64,000 bases of DNA from Geobacter argillaceus. Its GTDB lineage: Bacteria > Desulfobacterota > Desulfuromonadia > Geobacterales > DSM-12255. Location: positions 62,001 through 126,000 of the forward strand of contig NZ_VLLN01000001.1 in NCBI RefSeq assembly GCF_007830735.1. Direction: 5' to 3'. Positions 9,864-18,912 of this stretch are shown here, one piece after another (the first letter of the stretch is position 1; every line of letters begins with the position of its first letter). The notes beneath the pieces were generated by a model, which was given only the letters and a program-made list of their open reading frames with translations, was not told the origin of the DNA and made no database searches. The translations under genes were made by a program, and so were the position numbers.

Positions 9864-10964
9864 CTATCGCCGTCTACCTGCAATATTCGGATTGTCGTTG
9901 CGGATCTCGGCAACCGGCTGCTTACCCTTCAAATACCTGCTGACCGCCCGGTTGTGCTCCTCAAGCGTGGTGGAAAACTGGTGGGTGCCGTCGTTCCTGG
10001 CCACGAAGTAGAGATAGGGAGAGGTGGCCGGCTGCAGAACCGCTTTGATCGCCGATGCGCTGGGGTTGCCGATCGGACCCGGCGGCAGTCCCTTGATGAG
10101 ATAGGTATTGTACGGGTTCTCCCGCTGAATGTCGGCCTTCCGTACCTTACCGGCAAAGGCCCGCACCCCGTAGACCGCCGTCGGATCGCTCTGCAGCGGC
10201 ATCCCTTTACGAAGGCGGTTCAGAAAGACCGAAGCGATCAGCGGCTGTTCACCGGCCACGACCGCCTCCTTCTCCACCACGGAGGCAAGGATCACTATCT
10301 GGTGACGGGTCAGCCCGGCCGGAACCGGCGCCTTGAACAGCATCTCACCGACACTTTTCCTGAACGCACCCACCATGGCCCGGATGGTTGCCGCCTCGTC
10401 CATTCCCGGACGAATGCCGTAGGTGCTCGGGTAAAGATACCCTTCCACGCTCTTTCCCGGCAGCTTCAACTCTGTCAGGAGCTTGCCGTCGGAACAGGCA
10501 GCCAGGAAGCGCTCCCTGGTGAACAGCTTCCGCCCCTCCAGAAGTTCGGCCACCTGGTAGATGGAATACCCCTCGGGCAAAGCGAACCGCTGCTCGTACA
10601 CCTCGCCACGGGCCATCTCCCTGATGATCTCTGCCGGCGACAACCCATCGGTGAAACGGTAGGTGCCGGCCTGCAAACGGCTGGCGTCACCGCCGAGCCG
10701 GGCATACAGAACGAACAGCCGCTGGCTGCGGATGACCCTCTTTTTCTCCAGGTCCTCGGCAAACCGTTTCAGAGAGCCCCCTTTGGCAAAATCGGCCAGG
10801 ACGACCTTTTCGCCCCTGCCAGGCGGGGTAAGGAGGAAGAGTGAGCCAATAACGGTACCAACCACCAGCAGAGTGGTGGCACTGGCCAGGGCGATCCTTT
10901 GCTGGCGGAGAAGGCGTGTCAGTTTTGCTAGAAGGTCAGCGGCCATATCCTTGGGGTGGTGCAA
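9864..10964 (-). CDS. mltG: Endolytic murein transglycosylase MltG
   Basis: Cleaves nascent peptidoglycan strands at the inner membrane. There is one N-terminal membrane segment (ALASATTLLVVGTVIGSLFL, residues about 25-44), then a periplasmic YceG domain with the signature VEGYLYPSTY, ILASVVEKEA (catalytic Glu), NPYNTYLIKGLPPGPIGNPS and LYFVARNDGTHQFS. The 366-residue length is normal. The start is uncertain: TTG at 10964 follows AAGGGG at about 12 bases, while the in-frame ATG at 10946 has its AAGGA too close to work. The gene is first after the convergent terminator and starts 55 bases after the Lon-like gene ends. Confidence 0.92.
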   Translation of the reverse strand: MHHPKDMAADLLAKLTRLLRQQRIALASATTLLVVGTVIGSLFLLTPPGRGEKVVLADFAKGGSLKRFAEDLEKKRVIRSQRLFVLYARLGGDASRLQAGTYRFTDGLSPAEIIREMARGEVYEQRFALPEGYSIYQVAELLEGRKLFTRERFLAACSDGKLLTELKLPGKSVEGYLYPSTYGIRPGMDEAATIRAMVGAFRKSVGEMLFKAPVPAGLTRHQIVILASVVEKEAVVAGEQPLIASVFLNRLRKGMPLQSDPTAVYGVRAFAGKVRKADIQRENPYNTYLIKGLPPGPIGNPSASAIKAVLQPATSPYLYFVARNDGTHQFSTTLEEHNRAVSRYLKGKQPVAEIRNDNPNIAGRRR

Positions 10965-11018
10965 AGAGAATGTCTATCCCCTTCTAGGAGATACGCTCCC
11001 TCCTGTCAAGTCCGAACT

Positions 11019-13466
11019 CTACTCCGGCCCCTCCTTCGCCTTTTTCTCCTTGCCACTTTCCTTATCACTGCCAGCGCCGAATTTCTTCATCTGCTTCAGC
11101 ATCTCCCTGAGGCGCCGGTCCACCAGGCCGTTCACGGTCTGGTCCGGCCAGCTGCCGTCATCCTTACGTTCGCCGGCCGGCATCCCGGTCAGGATCTCGA
11201 TCCCCTCGTCGATGGTGGCCACGCTCCAGATATGGAATCGCCCCTCGCGCACCGCGGCCACTACCTCATCCGACAGCATCAGGTGCCGCTCGTTGCTTTT
11301 GGGGATCATCACCCCCTGGTCGCCGGTCAGCCCCTTGGCCTTGCAGACCGCATAGAACCCCTCGATCTTGTAATTGACCCCGCCGATCGGCTGGACCCTG
11401 CCCAACTGGTTGACGCTGCCGGTGACGGCGATCCCCTGCCGGATCGGCACCCCGGAGAGGGCCGAGAGCAGGGCGTAGAGCTCCGTCGACGAGGCGCTGT
11501 CCCCCTCCACCCCCTCGTAGTTCTGCTCGAAGCAGAGTGAAGCAGAGAACGACAGCGGCTTGTCATAGGCAAACTTCCCCCCCAGGTACCCGGTCAGGAT
11601 CAGGACCCCCTTGTCGTGGATCGGGCCGGAGAGTTTCACCTCCCGCTCGATATTGACCATGCCGGCCCGCCCCAGGTAGACCCGTGCCGTCAGGCGCGAG
11701 GGCCGGCCGAACATGTAGTCGCCCAGCGTAATGACCGAGAGGCCGTTGATCTGCCCCACCACGTCACCATCCACGTCCACCATGATGGTGCCGTCCTCGA
11801 ACAGTTCCTGCATCCGCTCCTCGATCAAGTTGCTCCGGTAGATCTTCTCCTCGATGGCCCGCTTCACGAACTGCCGCGAGACCACCGTGGCCCCGTCCTT
11901 CCCGGCCCAGTAGCTGGCTTCGCGGATCAGGTCGGCAATCTCCGTGAATTGGGAGGAGAGTTTCTGCTGGTCTTCCACGAGCCGGGCCGAGTAATCGAGG
12001 AGCCCGGCCATCCCGCTCCGGTCGAAGGGGAGGAGCCCCTCTTCCTTGCAGTGGGTGGCGACGAACAGGGCGTAATCCTGCACAATTTCCGGCGTCCTGC
12101 TGATCCGGCTGTCGAAATCGGCCCGTACCTTGAAAAACTTCCGGTAATCGGGCTCCAGGTAGAAGAGGAGATAGTAGATCCAGGGAGAACCGATCATGAT
12201 GATCTTCGTCTGGAGCGTCACCGGCTCCGGTTTGAGCGAGGCAATGGACATGAACCGGTACTGCTCCAGCACATCCTCGATCTTGATCTCGCCGCTCCGG
12301 ATGCAACGCTTGAGGGCATCCCAGGCAAACGGATTGATCAGGACCTCCCTGGCATCCACGACCAGGTACCCGCCGTTGGCCTTGTGCATTGCCCCGGGTT
12401 TCACCAGGGTGAAGTTGGTGGTGGCCATCCCCCCCATCTGCATCACATGCTCGATACGGCCAAAGAGGTTGTTGTAGGTGGGATTCTGCTCGAAAATAAC
12501 CGGTGCGCCTTCCGTTTCGTGGTTGTCGATGAACAGGTTCACCTCGTACCGCTCGAAGGAGGGCTCCTGGCGTGGAAGGCGGATGCCGGCGATCTGCGGC
12601 TGGGGTCCCTGGGGTTTGAAATCGTCCAGGTTGTTCAGGATATCCTCCTGGACCGACTCCAGGTAGGTCACCACCTTGGGCCAGTCAGCGTATTTCTCCT
12701 TCAGCGGGTCAATGTGGTGGCCAACCGCCGAAAGCCCCACATTCCGGTCCAAGAGCGCCAGGGCATCCCTGGTCGCCTTTTCGTTCTCACGCACCTGACG
12801 CAGGACATCGTTCAGCCGCTCGGTGAGGAATCCGCCGTTCTCGTCCAGCTTCTCCCGCTCTTCCCGGGGAAGGGCCTCGTACTCCTCCTGGGTATAGTTG
12901 CGCCCCTCTTTCTGGGGAACCATGACCAGACCCGACACGGTACGCTGCAGGGCAAAGCTCCGCTCCTCGGCCTCCTTTTCCAGGGCGCTGAAAAGCTCGC
13001 CGTTCTTCTCCTGGTATTCCTCGACCACCGCCGACTTGCCGGTCTCGTAATCCTTGCTGTCCAACGCCTTGGGGATATTGATCTTGATCCCCTCCACCAT
13101 CTCCTTCATGTCGGCAACGAAAACGGACCCCTGACCTGCCGCCAGGGGAAGGCAGATCGGGTTGTCAGCGGACTTGAAGTTGTAGACGTAGCAGAGATCG
13201 GGCGGGGTCGGCTCGCCCTTGGCCCGCTTTTTCAGGATGTTCTTGATCGTCGAGTTCCGGCCGGTCCCGACCTGTCCGGACAGAAAAAGGTTGAAGCCGC
13301 CATCCCGCATCCCCAGACTGAAGTCGATTGAACGGAGCGCCCGCTCCTGGCCGATGCTCCCTTCCAGTTCCGGGATCTCCGCGGTCGTCCCGAAGGTGAA
13401 GAGGTTCTCGTCGCATTCCCAGCGGAGCTTCTCCATTGGCACTTTCTGTTTGTCGCTTACTGACAT
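11019..13466 (-). CDS. Lon-like ATP-dependent protease (AAA family, Lon proteolytic domain)
   Basis: An 815-residue protein with an AAA-type module carrying a Lon-linked insert and a C-terminal Lon S16 protease domain. The P-loop-like site is LSGQVGTGRNSTIKNI (residues about 60-75), in which the usual GK is GR, as in the YcbZ/LonB-like group. The catalytic Ser is in EGDSASSTELYALLSALS and the Lys in GGVNYKIEGFYAVCK. Residues 170-270 are strongly coiled-coil. Start at 13466 has GGAGGGA six bases upstream. Its position directly after pdhC suggests it could be co-expressed with the dehydrogenase genes, but no functional link is known to me. Confidence 0.9.
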   Translation of the reverse strand: MSVSDKQKVPMEKLRWECDENLFTFGTTAEIPELEGSIGQERALRSIDFSLGMRDGGFNLFLSGQVGTGRNSTIKNILKKRAKGEPTPPDLCYVYNFKSADNPICLPLAAGQGSVFVADMKEMVEGIKINIPKALDSKDYETGKSAVVEEYQEKNGELFSALEKEAEERSFALQRTVSGLVMVPQKEGRNYTQEEYEALPREEREKLDENGGFLTERLNDVLRQVRENEKATRDALALLDRNVGLSAVGHHIDPLKEKYADWPKVVTYLESVQEDILNNLDDFKPQGPQPQIAGIRLPRQEPSFERYEVNLFIDNHETEGAPVIFEQNPTYNNLFGRIEHVMQMGGMATTNFTLVKPGAMHKANGGYLVVDAREVLINPFAWDALKRCIRSGEIKIEDVLEQYRFMSIASLKPEPVTLQTKIIMIGSPWIYYLLFYLEPDYRKFFKVRADFDSRISRTPEIVQDYALFVATHCKEEGLLPFDRSGMAGLLDYSARLVEDQQKLSSQFTEIADLIREASYWAGKDGATVVSRQFVKRAIEEKIYRSNLIEERMQELFEDGTIMVDVDGDVVGQINGLSVITLGDYMFGRPSRLTARVYLGRAGMVNIEREVKLSGPIHDKGVLILTGYLGGKFAYDKPLSFSASLCFEQNYEGVEGDSASSTELYALLSALSGVPIRQGIAVTGSVNQLGRVQPIGGVNYKIEGFYAVCKAKGLTGDQGVMIPKSNERHLMLSDEVVAAVREGRFHIWSVATIDEGIEILTGMPAGERKDDGSWPDQTVNGLVDRRLREMLKQMKKFGAGSDKESGKEKKAKEGPE

Positions 13467-13495
13467 GATTCCCTCCTGAAAGTTATAATTCAACG

Positions 13496-14761
13496 TCACA
13501 ACAGCAGTTTCACCGGATGCTCCAGGAGCCCTTTCAGCTCCCGCAGGAACCCGGCGGCATAGGCCCCGTCCAGTATCCGGTGGTCGGCGGAGATGGTCAG
13601 CTTCATCACCTTCCCGACCATCGGCTGCCCGTGCCTGGCCAGCACCGCATCCTGCAGTCCGCCAACAGCCAGTATCGCCGCCTGGGGCGGCATGATCACG
13701 GCAGCGAACTCATGCACCCCGTACATCCCCAGGTTGGAGATTGTGAAGGTGCCGCCGCTCAGTTCCGCCTCGCTCAGCCTGCTACTGCGGGCTCTTTCGA
13801 ACAAAGGACGGCTCCTGGCAGCAATCTCCCTGAGCGACAGCCCCTGGCAGCCCCGTAACACCGGCACCAGAAGCCCGTCGGGAAGGCTGACCGCCACTCC
13901 GATATTGATCTCCTGGTTGACGATAATCCGGTCGCCACCGAACGAGGCGTTCATACGGGGAAACTTCTGCAGGGCCACGGCACTGGCTTTCAGCACGAAA
14001 TCGTTCACGCTGGCCGGTATACCGTTCGCCTTCAATTCGCGCCGCAGCTCCAGCGCGGCATCCATGAACACCTCCATGGTCACGAAAAAATGGGGAATGG
14101 TCCGCCACGCCAGTTCCACGGTCCGGGCAATCGCCGCCCGCATCCGGGAGAGGGGGAGCTCGGAAACGGTCTGCGGCGCTCCGGTGAAAACCTGGCCGGC
14201 CGGCGCGCCAGCCTCGCCAGTGGCGGCGGTCGCCGGCTCAGGCTCCTCGTTCAGCGGAGCCGCTGACAGGCTGACCCCGGAGAACCGCTCCAGGTCCTCC
14301 AGGAGCACCCGGCCACCGGGGCCACTTCCCTGCACTAACGCCAGATCGATCCCCATTTCCCGCGCCTTGCGGCGCACCACCGGCGCCGCCTGCTCCTCGT
14401 GGTGATCCGGAGCGGCAACGGTCACGGGCGGAGCCGGTTCCTCGATCACCCGCTCCGGACCGATCCCGACGCGATCCACCGGCGGTTCGGAGGCCGGCGG
14501 CAGTGCTGTTGCCACCGCTTCGTCCGGCGCGCCGATCAGACCGATGACGGTACCAACCGGCACCAGTTGGCCGGCCTTGACCCGCTGCTCCAGCAGGACA
14601 CCGGTGGTAAACGCCTCCAGGTCCATCACGGCCTTGTCGGTCTCCACTTCGGCAATCACGTCCCCCCGCTGGACCGCCTCACCGATCCCCTTCTTCCAGG
14701 CGCCGAGCCGTCCCTCGGTCATGGTGTCAGAGAGTTTCGGCATGGTGATTTCAGTTGCCAT
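13496..14761 (-). CDS. pdhC: Pyruvate dehydrogenase E2, dihydrolipoamide acetyltransferase
   Basis: Moves the acetyl group from lipoate to CoA and forms the core of the complex. One lipoyl domain (residues 1-78) with the lipoylated Lys in EVETDKAVMDLEAF, an Ala/Pro-rich linker, a peripheral-subunit-binding domain (VRRKAREMGIDLALVQGSGP, near 130-160), and a catalytic domain with the HxxxDG active site as DHRILDGAYAAGFL near the C-terminus. The 421-residue length is normal. Its start overlaps the pdhB stop by 11 bases, indicating translational coupling. Confidence 0.93.
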   Translation of the reverse strand: MATEITMPKLSDTMTEGRLGAWKKGIGEAVQRGDVIAEVETDKAVMDLEAFTTGVLLEQRVKAGQLVPVGTVIGLIGAPDEAVATALPPASEPPVDRVGIGPERVIEEPAPPVTVAAPDHHEEQAAPVVRRKAREMGIDLALVQGSGPGGRVLLEDLERFSGVSLSAAPLNEEPEPATAATGEAGAPAGQVFTGAPQTVSELPLSRMRAAIARTVELAWRTIPHFFVTMEVFMDAALELRRELKANGIPASVNDFVLKASAVALQKFPRMNASFGGDRIIVNQEINIGVAVSLPDGLLVPVLRGCQGLSLREIAARSRPLFERARSSRLSEAELSGGTFTISNLGMYGVHEFAAVIMPPQAAILAVGGLQDAVLARHGQPMVGKVMKLTISADHRILDGAYAAGFLRELKGLLEHPVKLLL

Positions 14762-15734
14762 GCAGCACCTCTTCTACCGCCGCGACGATCGTCTCCGTCT
14801 GCGGGATGCATAACTTTTCGATCTTCCGCGAATAGGGCATCGGCACATCCAGGCCGGCCACCCTCTTTACCGGTGCCAGGAGGGTCTCGAAGCAGGCCTC
14901 GTGAATCCGGTGGGCCAGGTCCCCTCCCAGGCCGGCGGTCCGCCAGCATTCCTCGACCACCACGGCCCGGCCGGTCTTCCGCGCCGAAGCGATGAAGGTC
15001 TCCGTGTCCAGCGGATTCAGGGTCCGCAGGTCGACCACCTCGCAGGAGATCCCGGCCTGTTCCAGCTCGGCAGCGGCCTGCAGGGCCAGGATGGTCATCC
15101 GGGCATAGGCGACGATGGTCACGTCCGTCCCTTCCCTTACTACGTTCGCCCTGCCGAACGGCACCAGGAATTCCGGGTCGTCCGGCACCTCCCCCTTGCT
15201 GTTGTACAGGAGCTCGTGCTCCAGGAAGATCACCGGGTTGTTGTCCCGGATGGCGCTCTTCAGGAGCCCCTTGGCGTCGGCCGGAAAGGCCGGGTAGGCA
15301 ACGCGGAGACCGGGGCAGTGCATGAAATAGGTCTCCAGGGACTGGGAATGCTGGGCGCCCAGCTGGCTGCCGCCACCGCCCGGCATCCGGACCGTCATGG
15401 GGAGGAAGGTCTGGCCGCCAAACATGGAGCGGATCTTGGCCATATGGTCGACGATCTGGTCCATGGCCAGGAGGGCGAAGTTGACGGTCATCAGCTCGGC
15501 CACCGGCCGCAGGCCCCCCATGGCGGCGCCAACCGCCACGCCGACGATGGTGTTTTCCGAAATGGGGGTGTCTTTCACCCGCTCCTCGCCGAACTCGGCC
15601 AACAGCCCCCGGGTCACCTTGAAGGAGCCCTCGTACAGCGCCACGTCCTCGCCAAAGGTCACGACTGACGGGTCGCGGCGCATCTCTTCCTTCAGGGCGA
15701 GATTTAATGCGTCTCGATAGGTCATTTCAGACAT
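14751..15734 (-). CDS. pdhB: Pyruvate dehydrogenase E1 beta subunit
   Basis: A 327-residue transketolase-type subunit that completes the thiamine diphosphate site with PdhA. The opening MSEMTYRDALNLALKEEM and the motif FGEDVALYEGSFKVTRGL are characteristic, as are ENTIVGVAVGAAMGGLRPV and RMPGGGG. The C-terminal domain shows VVVEECWRTAGLGGDLAHR. Start at 15734 has GGGAGGA upstream; the open frame continues further upstream only as a shadow of pdhA. It overlaps pdhA by 8 bases and pdhC by 11. The acoA/acoB family is a near relative, but the lipoyl E2 and lack of acetoin genes favour pyruvate. Confidence 0.92.
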   Translation of the reverse strand: MSEMTYRDALNLALKEEMRRDPSVVTFGEDVALYEGSFKVTRGLLAEFGEERVKDTPISENTIVGVAVGAAMGGLRPVAELMTVNFALLAMDQIVDHMAKIRSMFGGQTFLPMTVRMPGGGGSQLGAQHSQSLETYFMHCPGLRVAYPAFPADAKGLLKSAIRDNNPVIFLEHELLYNSKGEVPDDPEFLVPFGRANVVREGTDVTIVAYARMTILALQAAAELEQAGISCEVVDLRTLNPLDTETFIASARKTGRAVVVEECWRTAGLGGDLAHRIHEACFETLLAPVKRVAGLDVPMPYSRKIEKLCIPQTETIVAAVEEVLHGN

Positions 15735-16704
15735 AGATATCCTCCCACACCGCCCCATCCTCAGGCCAGGGCGACTCCTCGGCAAACGTGACCGCTTCTG
15801 CCACCCGCGCCCGTGCCTTTGCCAGGATGGCATCCAGTTGAGGCCGGGTAACGATCCCCTCCTCCAGGAGCCGCCTGCTAAAGGCCGGAAGCGGGTCCCG
15901 GGCCTTCCAGACCTCGTGCTCGGCGGCGCTGCGGTACTTGGCCGGGTCGGCCATGGAGTGACCCCGGAACCGGTAGGTGACCGCCTCGATGAAGTAGGGT
16001 CGGCTATGCTCCCGCACCCACTCGGCCGCCCGTTTGACCGCCGCATAGACCGCCAGCACGTCCATGCCGTCCACCTTTTCCGACGGGATGTCGTAGCCGC
16101 AGGTCCGCTTGTGGATGTCGGGAATGGCCGAGGAACGGTGCACCTCGGTGCCGATGCCGTAGAAGTTGTTCTCGCAGACGAACAGGACCGGCAGCTCCCA
16201 GAGCCGCGCCCAGTTGAGCCCCTCGTGGAAGGTCCCCTGGTTGACCGCGCCGTCGCCGAAGAAGCAGGCGGCAAGCCGGTCCTCGCCCCGATACTTGGCA
16301 CTGAAGGCCAGCCCGACGGCGATGGGGAACTGGCCCCCCACAATGGCGTATCCCCCCATGAAGTTTAAGGAAGGATCGAAGAGGTGCATGGAGCCCCCCT
16401 TCCCCTTGCAGATCCCGGTGCTCCTGCCGAACAGCTCGGCCATCACCCGTTTCGGGTCCGCCCCCCGGACGATCGCCTGGGCATGCTCCCGGTAGGCGGA
16501 GAGGATGTAGTCATCCTTGTGAAGCCCGGCCGTGGCGCCGACTGCCACCGCCTCCTGGCCGCTGTACAGGTGGAGGAAACCGGTGATCTGCCCCTTGGTG
16601 TACTGCTCGGCGCACGACTCCTCGAACTCGCGGGAAAGGACCATCTGTTCGTAAAGCCTGATCAACTGCTGGTCGGGCAGGACCGCCCTCAGTCTCGTCT
16701 CCAT
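15727..16704 (-). CDS. pdhA: Pyruvate dehydrogenase E1 alpha subunit
   Basis: A 325-residue subunit that decarboxylates pyruvate on thiamine diphosphate. The TPP motif is clear: FFGDGAVNQGTFHEGLNWA, ending with CENNFYGIGT. GGSMHLFDP and FRGHSMADPAKYRS are the family's conserved loops; the latter carries the Ser/Tyr region that is phosphorylated in eukaryotes. ATG at 16704 has GAGGTGAT upstream. It is the first of a tightly overlapping pdhA-pdhB-pdhC set. The histidine kinase gene ends only 8 bases before it, so the set may be read from the upstream promoter. Confidence 0.93.
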   Translation of the reverse strand: METRLRAVLPDQQLIRLYEQMVLSREFEESCAEQYTKGQITGFLHLYSGQEAVAVGATAGLHKDDYILSAYREHAQAIVRGADPKRVMAELFGRSTGICKGKGGSMHLFDPSLNFMGGYAIVGGQFPIAVGLAFSAKYRGEDRLAACFFGDGAVNQGTFHEGLNWARLWELPVLFVCENNFYGIGTEVHRSSAIPDIHKRTCGYDIPSEKVDGMDVLAVYAAVKRAAEWVREHSRPYFIEAVTYRFRGHSMADPAKYRSAAEHEVWKARDPLPAFSRRLLEEGIVTRPQLDAILAKARARVAEAVTFAEESPWPEDGAVWEDIYV

Positions 16705-16712
16705 GTATCACC

Positions 16713-18896
16713 TCAATGACTTTTCTGTCGGTCACCTTCATGGCTGTCGTGGCGCCAGCCGGCCAGGGTAAACGAGAAGGTAGCTCCCCGGCCGGGCGCT
16801 GCCTCGACCCAGATCCGCCCCCCGTGGCGGTGAACGATCCGCTGCACCGTGGCCAGGCCGACGCCGGTGCCGGGGAATTCCTCGTCGCGGTGCAGCCGCT
16901 GGAACGGGACAAAAAGCCTGTTTGCATAGGTCATGTCGAGACCGGCACCATTGTCCCGGACAAAGTAGATCGTCTCGCCGCTCTCTGCCGAACTGCCGAA
17001 TTCGATCCGCGCCACATCCTGCTTGCTGCTGTATTTCCAGGCATTTTCAAGAAGATTTTCAAGGAGCCCCTTCAGAAGGGAAGGGTCACCCATGACAGTC
17101 ACCCCTTCGGCGACCGTAAACTCCACCCTGCGCCCCGGCTGACCTTCCCGGAGCTCGTCGGCAATCCCCCGGGCCGTTTCGCTCAAATCGACCTCCTTGA
17201 AGACCAGTTCGCTCTGATTGATCCTGGAAAGGGCCAGGAGAGAATCGATCATCTCCTGCATCCGGTTGCATCCTCTGACGATCCGGTCGAGATACTCCCG
17301 TCCCGTTTCGTCAAGCCGCTCCGCGCTCTCCTCGATGAGAATGCGGGCAAAGCCCCCCACATGCCTGAGCGGTGCCCGCAGGTCGTGGGAGACGGCGTAG
17401 GTGAACGACTCCAGCTCACGATTGGCGGTCCCCAATTGGCCGATGGTGGTCTCCAGTTCGTCGTTGATCGCTTCCAGTTCCAGGTTGTTCTCCTCCAGCA
17501 GCTCGTCCTTTTCCTGCAACGCCTTTTCCGCCAGCTTCTCTTCGGTCACGTCCCTGATGCTCCAGACTCGGCCGATCGGCTTCCCTTCCAACAGCTGGGG
17601 AATGGAGTAGCACTCGAAAACCTTGCCGTCCCGGGTGCGGAACAGGTCCCGCTCCATCCGAACGGGGTCACGGTAGAGTTCGTCAATGCGCTGGATATAG
17701 CCCTCTATCCCATCTACCCGGCTACTCATGAACTCCAGGAGTCCGCGGGTTGTGGCCTGCGTCAGCAGCTCTTCCGGTACGTCCAGCAAGTTGACGAACT
17801 TCCGGTTGTAGATGCTGACCTTCCGGTCCAGTCCGACAACGAGTATCCCGTCGACCGTTGACTCGATGGCGGCGTTGAGGAGCGAAACCGTCCGCGCCAC
17901 CTCTGACGTCCGTTCCCGTACCAGATCCTCCAGCTGCTCCTGATGGCGCCTAAGCGCCTCCTCGCTCTCGCGCAGCTCCCTGGTCCGCAGTTCCACCTCC
18001 TGCTGCAGCAGGATCGGCTGCTTCAGCAGGAGATACGCCAGCCGGGAAACCAGCAGCGACAGGAAGAGCGCTATCCCCACCTCCAGCCAGAGCACGCCGT
18101 GACGACGTGCCAGCCACCCATCCCTGGGCTGGAGACTCAGGTGCCAGGTCCCGCTATATACGGCAAAATCGTAGGAAATGGCATCGTTTAACCGGTCCGG
18201 TCCGCTCCGGGCGATAATCTGCGGCTTGCTTGTGTCCGGGTGGAGCCGCCAGAGGACATAATCGTACCCCTGTTTTTCCAGCCTCCTGATTTCTGCCGCC
18301 TTGAGCAGGTCGGTCAGCCGTATGAGCACATTGGCGAAGCCCCAGAAATCATCGCCTGTAATGCGGTCCACCCGGAAAACGGGGAGTCGGCCGGCCAGCC
18401 CCACTCCTCCCTGGACCAGATTGAGTGGCCCATCCAGCGTCAGTTGCCGTGTTTCGACCGCTTCCCGGGCTTTCCGGTTACGCTTGGTGTCGGCCAGCAG
18501 GTCATGGCCGATGGCCCGCTCGTTTCCTGCCAACGGAACGATGTGCCGCACCACCCCTCCCGGTGCATACTGCAGGCTGCTGGCCCCGGGATGAAAGCGG
18601 AGCAGGTCGGTGGCGAGCCGCTCGAACGCGGGAGGGTTGACGTAGTAGCCGTTTTCGCGAAGCACCACTGCCAGGGCATAGGTTGCGGAAAGTGCCCCAT
18701 CCAGGTACTGGTTCAACACGCTTGCCTGATACCCCGCCAGGGCCAGGGCCTCTTCCTGGTTGTCCCGCCGGATAATGTGCATGTGCAGCCAGATGGCACC
18801 CAGCGAGGCCAGCAAGGTTACGACAAAGGTAATGGCAACTGCCGTGCGGTACCGGGGCACCAGCCCGCTCTTGGCCTTTGCGGACTGTTCGGTCAT
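16713..18896 (-). CDS. CHASE-PAS sensor histidine kinase
   Basis: A 727-residue membrane sensor. TM1 is about residues 19-42 (VAITFVVTLLASLGAIWLHM), followed by a periplasmic CHASE-type ligand domain (about 45-290), TM2 (LWLEVGIALFLSLLVSRLAY), a coiled coil, a PAS domain (about 340-460), HisKA with the phospho-acceptor His in SHDLRAPLRHVGG, and HATPase_c with NLLENAWKYS, DNGAGLD and GTGVGLATV. The start is either ATG 18896 (GGAG 11 bases upstream) or an in-frame GTG at 18923 that overlaps the aconitase stop. No response regulator is adjacent. Sitting between aconitase and pdhA, it may sense carbon state, which is inference. Confidence 0.88.
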   Translation of the reverse strand: MTEQSAKAKSGLVPRYRTAVAITFVVTLLASLGAIWLHMHIIRRDNQEEALALAGYQASVLNQYLDGALSATYALAVVLRENGYYVNPPAFERLATDLLRFHPGASSLQYAPGGVVRHIVPLAGNERAIGHDLLADTKRNRKAREAVETRQLTLDGPLNLVQGGVGLAGRLPVFRVDRITGDDFWGFANVLIRLTDLLKAAEIRRLEKQGYDYVLWRLHPDTSKPQIIARSGPDRLNDAISYDFAVYSGTWHLSLQPRDGWLARRHGVLWLEVGIALFLSLLVSRLAYLLLKQPILLQQEVELRTRELRESEEALRRHQEQLEDLVRERTSEVARTVSLLNAAIESTVDGILVVGLDRKVSIYNRKFVNLLDVPEELLTQATTRGLLEFMSSRVDGIEGYIQRIDELYRDPVRMERDLFRTRDGKVFECYSIPQLLEGKPIGRVWSIRDVTEEKLAEKALQEKDELLEENNLELEAINDELETTIGQLGTANRELESFTYAVSHDLRAPLRHVGGFARILIEESAERLDETGREYLDRIVRGCNRMQEMIDSLLALSRINQSELVFKEVDLSETARGIADELREGQPGRRVEFTVAEGVTVMGDPSLLKGLLENLLENAWKYSSKQDVARIEFGSSAESGETIYFVRDNGAGLDMTYANRLFVPFQRLHRDEEFPGTGVGLATVQRIVHRHGGRIWVEAAPGRGATFSFTLAGWRHDSHEGDRQKSH

Positions 18897-18912
18897 GGTC
18901 TGCCGGGCTCCG

